From assembly GCA_900543505.1 (NCBI GenBank), contig UQSB01000018.1, forward strand, positions 1 to 37,172: DNA of 37,172 bases. The letters run 5' to 3'. Below are positions 30,625 through 37,172 of the stretch, piece after piece. The notes under the pieces were generated by a model. That model ran no database searches and had not been told where the DNA came from. It saw nothing but the letters and a program-made list of their open reading frames with translations. The position numbers and the translations under genes were made by a program. Source of the DNA: an uncultured Collinsella sp. Lineage in GTDB: Bacteria; Actinomycetota; Coriobacteriia; Coriobacteriales; Coriobacteriaceae. Positions within the stretch are counted from its first letter, which is position 1; each line of letters begins with the position of its first letter.

Positions 30625-32187
30625 CTACTTACCGTCGTCGTCTTCGGCTTCTTCGCGCGCATAGAGCTCCAGCATGCGGCGGCGGTATTCGCGCACAGCG
30701 AGCTTGGCGCGCTCCAGGCGGCGGCGCTCACGCGGAGTCAGCTCGGACGGGTCGACCTCGTCTCCATAGGTCTTATCGGCAAGCAGGTGCGCCGCGTCCA
30801 CGATGCGGGCATCGATGTGGCCGCTCGCTGCCTCGGCGGAAAGACGCTCGGCAATCGTATCGAGCGTAGGCAGGCCCTCGAATACGCGACCATGGCCATG
30901 CGAGGTCAGCAGCTCGTGCTCGCGCGCGAGCAAGCTCGCTAGGTCGTGGTGGGCGCGCAAGATGTCGAGCGCATCGGATGGATGCTCGGCAACCTCTGCC
31001 ACGGCGGCGACCGGTGCGGCATCCACCACGCGGTAGAAGAGCTGCGCGAGCAATGGCATCAAGAACACCGTGATGGCACCGGCGGCAACCATGACCGACG
31101 CAATATCTTGCGACAGCGCGCCCGCGTTGACGGCAACGCTCGTAACGGCAACGATGATCGGCAGCGCCGTGGTGCAGTACAGGGCCACGGTAATGCGACC
31201 ATACGCCGACACATCGCGCGTCGCAGGACAAATGCTCATGGAAATAAGAATGGGCACGGCACGAATAATCAACAACGCCACGATAAAGCCCACGAGCAGA
31301 CCCGGGCGCGACGCCACGGCCGTCAGATCGATCTTTGCGCCCGATACGGTAAAGAACACCGGAATCAAAAAACCGTAGGCCAGACCGTCGAGCTTGGTCT
31401 CGAGCGTATGGTTGCCCTCGGGGATGATATAGCGCAGGACAAAGCCGGCGGCAAAAGAACCCAACACGATGTCGAGATCAAAGACAGCCGAGAATGCCAC
31501 GAGCGTGACCAGGATGAGCACCGTCAGGCGCACGAAGGTCTGCGACGTGGTATCGGCGCGCTCCTCAACAAATGCAAAGAAGCGGCTGCCGACGCGCTTG
31601 GAGCGGCTCGGGACCACGGCCAGCAACACGCAAACCACCGCAAACAAGCCAAGGATAACGAGCGTTTGGATGCCAGTGCGGGCAGACAACAGCACCGACA
31701 TGGCGAGCACGGGACCGAGCTCGCCCCAAGTGCCATACGCGAGAATCGAGTCGCCCACGCGCGTGCCGGTGAGCGAGCGCTCACGCATGATGGGCACAAG
31801 CGTACCGAGCGCCGTCGAAGTGAGGGCAAGCGTCACGGCGATACCGTCGAAATGACTGACTGAGAACCACGGGGTAAAGCGCACGGCAAGCCAGGCGATA
31901 CCAAACGTGACGACCCACGTCGCCAAGCCGTAGCGCCCCTCGACGCCCGTGATGCTCTTGGGGTCGATCTCAAAGCCGGCAAGCAGGAACAAAAAGGCCA
32001 GGCCCAGCTCGGACACAAGCGAGACCTCAGCATCTACATGGATGACGCCGAGCATATGGGGTCCCAGTACCGCGCCGAGCACGAGCAAAAAGACCGTCTC
32101 GGGAACGGGTTTTCCGGGAATCGCCGAGGCGATAAAAGGACTCGCAAAGGCCACGAGTGCGATGATGGCGAGCGAAACGAATGCCAT
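30625..32187 (-). CDS. CPA2-type cation:proton antiporter
   Basis: A 520-residue membrane protein of the monovalent cation:proton antiporter-2 family. Around twelve hydrophobic segments fill residues 1 to about 390. Family features include the FLFLLAGFEIDP segment, STALGTLVPIMRE, and VLGSFAAGFVLRYI, with a substrate-site Asp or polar residue region, then GLAYGFLIPVFFTVSGAKIDL. About 120 charged cytoplasmic residues follow, ending REEAEDDDGK; I recognise no TrkA-N domain in them. It probably exchanges Na+ or K+ for protons. It is a single-gene unit, divergent from purL, with the palindromic array in its 3' region. Confidence 0.9.
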   Translation of the reverse strand: MAFVSLAIIALVAFASPFIASAIPGKPVPETVFLLVLGAVLGPHMLGVIHVDAEVSLVSELGLAFLFLLAGFEIDPKSITGVEGRYGLATWVVTFGIAWLAVRFTPWFSVSHFDGIAVTLALTSTALGTLVPIMRERSLTGTRVGDSILAYGTWGELGPVLAMSVLLSARTGIQTLVILGLFAVVCVLLAVVPSRSKRVGSRFFAFVEERADTTSQTFVRLTVLILVTLVAFSAVFDLDIVLGSFAAGFVLRYIIPEGNHTLETKLDGLAYGFLIPVFFTVSGAKIDLTAVASRPGLLVGFIVALLIIRAVPILISMSICPATRDVSAYGRITVALYCTTALPIIVAVTSVAVNAGALSQDIASVMVAAGAITVFLMPLLAQLFYRVVDAAPVAAVAEVAEHPSDALDILRAHHDLASLLAREHELLTSHGHGRVFEGLPTLDTIAERLSAEAASGHIDARIVDAAHLLADKTYGDEVDPSELTPRERRRLERAKLAVREYRRRMLELYAREEAEDDDGK

Positions 32188-32371
32188 GTGATGCCTTTCT
32201 CTTGTTTGCGCTTCACTGTAGCACCCTCGCCGTCCTCAACGCGCCGCGAGCTGTCGTATCATAGTGAGGTTTACAAACATGTGGCTCAAGGCGACCGCAG
32301 GGCAGACCCCGCAAACCGACCGCTGCCGCATACCGTACCGTACGCCCAACCGATCAGGAAGGCAGGAACCA

Positions 32372-35300
32372 ATGGTCTCTCGTATCTACGTGGAGAAGAA
32401 ACCCGGGTTCGACGTCGAGGCTCAGCAGCTCAAGGGCGAGCTGACCGAAATTCTCGGCATCAAGGGCATCGAGGCCCTGAGGATTATCAACCGCTACGAC
32501 GTCGAGGGCATCGACAAGGAGCTTTTCCGGTCCTGCGTGCCGACCGTCTTTAGCGAGCCCCAGGTCGATGTGACCTACGACGAGCTCCCCGCAAGCGATG
32601 GCGCCGTCTTTGCCGTCGAATTCCTGCCTGGCCAGTTTGACCAGCGCGCCGACTCCGCCAGCGAGTGCGTGCAGCTCATCAGCCAGGGCGAGCGCCCCGC
32701 CGTGCGCTCCGCCAAGGTCTATATGATCTCGGGCGCTCTGGACGAGGCCGCCATTGATGCCATCAAGCACTACGTGGTGAACCCCGTCGAGGCGCGCATC
32801 GCCTCGCTCGACCTGCCCGAGACGCTGTACATGGAGACCCCCGAGCCCCAGCCCGTCGAGGTGCTCGACGGTTTCCGCGAGCTCGACGAAGCCGGCCTTG
32901 CCGCCTTTATTTCCGAGCGCGGCCTTGCCATGGACGAGGCGGACATCGCCTTCTGCCAGCAGTACTTCCGCGATGAGGATCGCGACCCCACCATCACCGA
33001 GATCCGCGTGATCGACACCTACTGGTCCGATCACTGCCGCCACACCACCTTCGGCACCGTCCTGGACGACGTGACGATCGACGACGCCGTGGTGCAGCAG
33101 GCCTTCGACCGCTACATGGAGATGCGCCACGAACTCGGTCGCGACACCAAGCCCGTCTGCCTCATGGACATGGGCACCATCGGCGCCAAGTACCTCAAGA
33201 AGACCGGCGTCATGACCGATGTCGACGAGTCCGAGGAGATCAACGCCTGCACCGTCAAGGTGAAGGTCGATGTCGACGGCGAGGACCAGGACTGGCTGTT
33301 CCTCTTTAAGAACGAGACCCACAACCACCCGACCGAGATCGAGCCCTTCGGCGGTGCCGCCACCTGCGTGGGCGGTGCCATCCGCGACCCGCTGTCGGGC
33401 CGCAGCTACGTCTACCAGGCGATGCGCGTGACGGGAGCCGGGAATATCTACCTGCCGGTTTCCGAGACCCTTCCGGGCAAACTGCCCCAAAGCGTCATTT
33501 CGAAGAAGGCCGCGGCCGGCTATTCGAGCTATGGCAACCAGATCGGCCTGGCGACGACCCATGTGCGGGAGATTTACCACGACGACTACGTGGCCAAGCG
33601 CCTCGAGGTGGGAGCCGTGGTGGGCGCCGTGAAGGCTGCGAACGTGCGCCGCGAGCGTCCCGCTCCCGGCGACAGGATCATCATGTTCGGCGGCCGCACG
33701 GGCCGCGACGGCATCGGCGGAGCCACGGGTTCGTCGAAGGAGCACAACGTGAAGTCGCTCGAAACGTGCGGCAGCGAGGTGCAGAAGGGCAACGCCCCCG
33801 AAGAGCGCAAACTCGAACGGCTGTTCCGCCGTCCGGAGGTGACGCGCCTCGTCAAAAAATCGAATGATTTCGGCGCCGGCGGCGTCAGCGTCGCCATCGG
33901 CGAGCTGGCCGACGGACTGGACATCTACCTCGACCGCGTGAAGACCAAATACAGCGGACTGAATTCCACGGAGCTGGCTATCAGCGAGTCGCAGGAGCGT
34001 ATGTCGGTGGTCATCGAGGCCAAGGACATGGAGGAGTTCATGGGTTACTGCCGCGAGGAGAATATCGAGGCGGTGCACGTGGCCGACGTGACGGACACGG
34101 CGCGGATGCGGATGTTCAACGGCGACCGCAAGGTCGTGGACCTCAGCCGCGAATTCATCGACAGCGCCGGAGCGAAACACTATGCCGAGGCCAAGATCGG
34201 GGAGGTTGAGAACCGCGATCCTTTCGTCCGCGAAGTGGCGGGGGAGAGCCTTGCCGAGCGGTTTGTGAATAATTTGAAAGACAATAACGTCGTCTCGCAG
34301 CGGGGACTGATCGAGATGTTCGACTCGACGATCGGCCGTTCCACGGTGCTGATGCCCTTCGGCGGCCGGATGCAGCGCAGCGAGACGCAGGTTTCGGTGC
34401 AGAAACTCCCGACCGACGGATATACCGACACGGCCAGCGTCATGGCTTTCGGCTACAACCCTTATGTGGCTTCGTGGAGCCCCTACCACGGTGCGGCTTA
34501 CGCCGTTGTGGAGGCCGCCGCGAAGGTCGTGGCGGCGGGTGCGCGGTATGACAGGATGCGCTACTCCTATCAGGAGTATTTCGAGCGCATGACCAAGAAT
34601 CCCGAGTCGTGGGGCAAGCCCCTCAGCGCGCTGCTGGGCGCCCTGAAGATGCAGGTCGAGCTGGGACTGCCCTCGATCGGCGGCAAGGACTCGATGTCGG
34701 GAACTTTCCAGCAGATCAACGTGCCGCCGATGCTGATGGCTTTCGGCATCACGACGGTCGATGCGCGGACGGTCATTTCGACCGACCTCAAAGGGGCCGG
34801 ACACCGTATCTATCTCATTCGCCATACGCCGCTGGAGTGCCGGATGCCCGACACGGCGCAGCTGAAGGAGAACTTTACGTTCGTCAGCTCGCAGATCGAG
34901 GCCGGAAAGATTCTCTCGGCGTGGTCCGTCGGCTTCGGCGGTGTGGCCGAAGGATTGGCTAAGATGGCTTTCGGCAACGGCATCGGCGCCGAGGTGACGA
35001 TGGACGAGGCGAAACTCTACGAATACAGCTACGGCTCGATCCTCGTCGAGTGCGAGGGTACGTTAGAATACCCGTATGCCGAGCAACTGGGCTTCACCGT
35101 CGCCGAGGAGGCGTTGACGGTCAACGGCGTGAAGATGCCGCTCGAGGAGCTTTACAAGGCCAATACGGAGAAATTCGCGGCGGTCTATCCGGACAAGGGC
35201 CGGAACACCGCGACGGTGATGACCTCCGCACCCGCTCCGAAGACGTTCGTCTATCCGGGCGAGGCGGTGGAGCATCCGCAGGTCTATATTCCGGTGTTCC

Positions 35301-36073
35301 CCGGCACGAACTGCGACTACGACACCGCCAAGGCGTTCCGCAAGGCGGGCGCCGAGGTCGAGATGAGCGTGCTGTGCAACATCGGCGGCGACGACATCCT
35401 GCGTTCGATCGCTGAGATGAAGGAGCATATCCGCCGGGCGCATATCTTCGTGCTGAGCGGCGGCTTCTCGTCGGGCGACGAACCCGACGGAAGTGCGAAG
35501 TTCATTGTGAACGTGCTGAACAACAAAGATATCCGCGATGAAATCCACGCGCTGATCGACCGCGGGGGCCTGATCCTGGGCATCTGCAACGGTTTCCAGG
35601 CGTTGGTGAAATCGGGACTGCTGCCCTATGGACGCCTGGGCATGGTGACCAAGGATTCGCCGACGCTCTTCCGCAACGACATCAACCGCCACATCTCGCA
35701 GATCGTCACGACGCGCGTCGCCACAACCGCGTCGCCGTGGCTCGCGGGCTTCCGGCCGGGCGACCTGCACTCGATCGCCGTCAGCCACGGCGAGGGCAAG
35801 TTCGTGGTGAGCGAGGAGCTGGCCAAAGAGCTTTTCGCCAACGGGCAGGTGGCTTTCCAGTACGCCGACGCCGACGGCAATCCGACGGCCGAAGCGCCCT
35901 GTAACCCCAACGGTTCGCAATACGCCATCGAGGGCCTCGTTTCGCGCAACGGACAGATTTTGGGCAAGATGGGCCATACGGAGCGTTACGAGACGAACCT
36001 TTTCAAGAATATCGCCGGCAACAAGGAGCAGTCGTTGTTCTCGAATGCCGTGAATTATTTCCGCAAAAAATAA
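32372..36073 (+). CDS. purL: Phosphoribosylformylglycinamidine synthase (chimeric)
   Basis: A 1,233-residue large-type PurL (FGAM synthase) that converts FGAR to FGAM in purine synthesis with glutamine and ATP. Motifs run from DTYWSDHCRHTTF and KNETHNHPTEIEPFGGAATC in the first synthase half, through SIGGKDSMSGTF in the second, to the C-terminal glutaminase with Cys1072 (GICNGFQ), His1139 and Glu1141. All domains are present and the frame is intact. Base use changes near 33,420 (residue 350): upstream, lysine is AAG in 13 of 14 cases and GGA is absent; downstream, about a third of lysines are AAA and GGA is common. The front is Collinsella-like, the rest Alistipes-like, and an assembly join is likely. 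I chose ATG 32372, with AGGAAGG upstream. Confidence 0.9.
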   Translation: MVSRIYVEKKPGFDVEAQQLKGELTEILGIKGIEALRIINRYDVEGIDKELFRSCVPTVFSEPQVDVTYDELPASDGAVFAVEFLPGQFDQRADSASECVQLISQGERPAVRSAKVYMISGALDEAAIDAIKHYVVNPVEARIASLDLPETLYMETPEPQPVEVLDGFRELDEAGLAAFISERGLAMDEADIAFCQQYFRDEDRDPTITEIRVIDTYWSDHCRHTTFGTVLDDVTIDDAVVQQAFDRYMEMRHELGRDTKPVCLMDMGTIGAKYLKKTGVMTDVDESEEINACTVKVKVDVDGEDQDWLFLFKNETHNHPTEIEPFGGAATCVGGAIRDPLSGRSYVYQAMRVTGAGNIYLPVSETLPGKLPQSVISKKAAAGYSSYGNQIGLATTHVREIYHDDYVAKRLEVGAVVGAVKAANVRRERPAPGDRIIMFGGRTGRDGIGGATGSSKEHNVKSLETCGSEVQKGNAPEERKLERLFRRPEVTRLVKKSNDFGAGGVSVAIGELADGLDIYLDRVKTKYSGLNSTELAISESQERMSVVIEAKDMEEFMGYCREENIEAVHVADVTDTARMRMFNGDRKVVDLSREFIDSAGAKHYAEAKIGEVENRDPFVREVAGESLAERFVNNLKDNNVVSQRGLIEMFDSTIGRSTVLMPFGGRMQRSETQVSVQKLPTDGYTDTASVMAFGYNPYVASWSPYHGAAYAVVEAAAKVVAAGARYDRMRYSYQEYFERMTKNPESWGKPLSALLGALKMQVELGLPSIGGKDSMSGTFQQINVPPMLMAFGITTVDARTVISTDLKGAGHRIYLIRHTPLECRMPDTAQLKENFTFVSSQIEAGKILSAWSVGFGGVAEGLAKMAFGNGIGAEVTMDEAKLYEYSYGSILVECEGTLEYPYAEQLGFTVAEEALTVNGVKMPLEELYKANTEKFAAVYPDKGRNTATVMTSAPAPKTFVYPGEAVEHPQVYIPVFPGTNCDYDTAKAFRKAGAEVEMSVLCNIGGDDILRSIAEMKEHIRRAHIFVLSGGFSSGDEPDGSAKFIVNVLNNKDIRDEIHALIDRGGLILGICNGFQALVKSGLLPYGRLGMVTKDSPTLFRNDINRHISQIVTTRVATTASPWLAGFRPGDLHSIAVSHGEGKFVVSEELAKELFANGQVAFQYADADGNPTAEAPCNPNGSQYAIEGLVSRNGQILGKMGHTERYETNLFKNIAGNKEQSLFSNAVNYFRKK

Positions 36074-36086
36074 AACACGAACGACG

Positions 36087-37052
36087 ATGCAGGGAAAAAC
36101 TTTCTTTCGGATTTGGACGGCGCTGCTGGCTGCGGCGCTGCTGGCCGGGTGCGGCAGCGAACGGACGGACAACATGCGTCTGCTCTATTGGAACATCCAG
36201 AACGGCATGTGGTCCGATCAGGGCAACAACTACGACAATTTCGTCGCCTGGGTTCGGGAATACGACCCCGATGTCTGCGTTTGGTGCGAGGCCCAATCGA
36301 ACTACAAAACGGGTTCCGCCGAAAAAATGGACCCTGCGGATCGCTACCTGACCGATAATTGGGGCGAACTCGCCGCCCGTTACGGTCACAAATACTGGTA
36401 CAAGGGCGGCCACCGGGACAACTTCCCGCAGGTCATCACGTCGAAATATCCGATCGAGAACGTCGAACGCATCGTCGGGGCGCAGCCCGACAGCGTCGTC
36501 AGCCACGGCTGCGGCTGGGCGCGCATCGAAAAGAACGGCAGGACGGTCCATATCGTGACGCTCCACACGTGGCCGCAGGCGTATGCCTTCGGGGCGGAGG
36601 ACCGCGAGGCGAGCCGGGCCGAACACGGTGGCGACAAATACCGCCGCATGGAGATCGAGTACATTTGCCGGCACACGATCGAGTCGGTTCCGGGGGCGGA
36701 GGATCAGTTGTGGATGATGATGGGCGATTTCAATGCCCGTTCGCGCGTCGACAATGCGGTTTACGACTATCCCGAGGATGACACCCGCCTGCTGGTGCAC
36801 GACTACATCCTGCAGAACACGCCCTATGCGGACGTTATCGCCGAGCGCTATCCCGGGGAGTTCAAGACCACGATCCACGGACAGGCGCGCATCGATTTCG
36901 TCTACTGCACGCGCCCGCTCTGCGACCGGATCACGCATGCCGAGGTGATTACGGACGCTTTCACCGATCCGGTCCGCGATCCGGACGGGCTGGCGAATTT
37001 CTGGCACCCTTCGGACCATCGGCCCATCCTGGTCGATTTCAACATGGAATAA
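36087..37052 (+). CDS. Endonuclease/exonuclease/phosphatase family lipoprotein
   Basis: A 321-residue predicted lipoprotein. The signal ends in the lipobox LLAGC (Cys22). The rest is an endonuclease/exonuclease/phosphatase-fold domain with WNIQNG near residue 36, CEAQ with the metal-binding Glu, TLHTWPQ, MGDFNARS, IDFVYC and the closing PSDHRPI with the catalytic Asp-His pair. The substrate, whether nucleic acid, phospholipid or phosphosugar, is unknown. It starts 13 bases after purL, has an A-rich upstream region and no Shine-Dalgarno site. Start signals like this are typical of Bacteroidota and unlike every gene before 33 kb. Confidence 0.88.
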   Translation: MQGKTFFRIWTALLAAALLAGCGSERTDNMRLLYWNIQNGMWSDQGNNYDNFVAWVREYDPDVCVWCEAQSNYKTGSAEKMDPADRYLTDNWGELAARYGHKYWYKGGHRDNFPQVITSKYPIENVERIVGAQPDSVVSHGCGWARIEKNGRTVHIVTLHTWPQAYAFGAEDREASRAEHGGDKYRRMEIEYICRHTIESVPGAEDQLWMMMGDFNARSRVDNAVYDYPEDDTRLLVHDYILQNTPYADVIAERYPGEFKTTIHGQARIDFVYCTRPLCDRITHAEVITDAFTDPVRDPDGLANFWHPSDHRPILVDFNME

Positions 37053-37090
37053 AACAATGAATCGATAAACACCAAAAACACAAAAACACC

Positions 37091-37172
37091 ATGAAACAGC
37101 TCGAAATGCTCTACGAGGGCAAGGCAAAACAGGTTTTCCGCACCGACGATCCCGACAAGATCATCATCCACT
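37091..37172 (+). CDS. purC: SAICAR synthetase PurC (start only, cut by window end)
   Basis: Only the first 27 codons are in the window. MKQLEMLYEGKAKQVFRTDD is the typical opening of PurC, which joins aspartate to CAIR in purine synthesis; YEGKAKQVF is the conserved ATP-grasp-like start. It follows the lipoprotein gene after 38 A-rich bases without a Shine-Dalgarno site. With purL it forms a purine cluster of Bacteroidota type. Confidence 0.88.
   Translation, partial: MKQLEMLYEGKAKQVFRTDDPDKIIIH

Noticed and set aside
32354..34825. An 823-codon open frame on the minus strand opposite purL
   Set aside because: It is antisense to purL and has no family features. It also spans the presumed chimeric join, so it cannot be a conserved gene.
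1..37172. A defence island, prophage or secondary-metabolite cluster
   Set aside because: All recognised genes are housekeeping, transport or metabolic, and no capsid, integrase, nuclease-toxin, synthase or cas gene was found.

Overview
The window is best read as two pieces of gut bacterial DNA joined inside one gene. Positions 1 to about 33,420 look like a Coriobacteriia genome, most likely Collinsella. Reasons: GC-rich coding DNA with AAG-biased lysine codons, clear Shine-Dalgarno sites before nearly every gene, and the gene families present. From about 33,420 to the end the DNA looks like a Bacteroidales genome, most likely Alistipes. Reasons: AAA and GGA codons become common, A-rich start regions lack a Shine-Dalgarno site, and a lipoprotein phosphoesterase and the start of purC follow purL. 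The change falls in a very conserved part of purL and keeps the frame, so an assembly chimera is more likely than natural transfer. Genus names are inferred from recognition, not from a search.

Layout. 0.25-1.5 kb (minus): the infC-rpmI-rplT translation operon, with an attenuator-like terminator in its leader, a probable AUA start for infC and a strong terminator after rplT. 1.7-2.0 kb: tRNA-Leu(CAA) plus a second, truncated copy of its 3' end and terminator. 2.1-3.5 kb: a transglutaminase-like protein. 3.6-4.7 kb: a repeat-rich gap and class II aldolase (fba). 4.9-12.9 kb (minus): a beta-glucoside operon in the order PRD regulator, PTS EIIA, EIIB, EIIC, two GH1 6-phospho-beta-glucosidases, AEC transporter. 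13.0-19.5 kb (minus): an MBL-fold hydrolase, the bifunctional (p)ppGpp enzyme Rel, and a 1,095-residue RecJ nuclease fused to a RecQ-like helicase. 19.75-20.75 kb (plus): a BASS-type transporter. 20.8-22.3 kb (minus): CutC and a GalT/HIT-like protein. 22.7-27.5 kb (minus): a complete branched-chain amino acid ABC importer, livK-livH-livM-livG-livF. 28.0-30.3 kb (plus): homoserine dehydrogenase and a short-chain dehydrogenase. 30.4-32.2 kb: three exact-period 62-bp palindromic repeats and a CPA2-type antiporter (minus). 32.4-37.2 kb (plus): purL, a lipoprotein phosphoesterase and the start of purC.

How the genes work together. The PTS imports and phosphorylates a cellobiose-like beta-glucoside, the two GH1 enzymes cleave the phosphorylated sugar, and the regulator senses PTS phosphorylation. 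Aldolase feeds glycolysis. The liv cluster imports branched-chain amino acids and Hom makes homoserine, while Rel signals starvation. I found no CRISPR array, prophage, complete insertion sequence or recognisable defence system. The most unusual items are the purL junction, the RecJ-helicase fusion, the palindromic repeats, the duplicated tRNA end and the non-AUG infC start.
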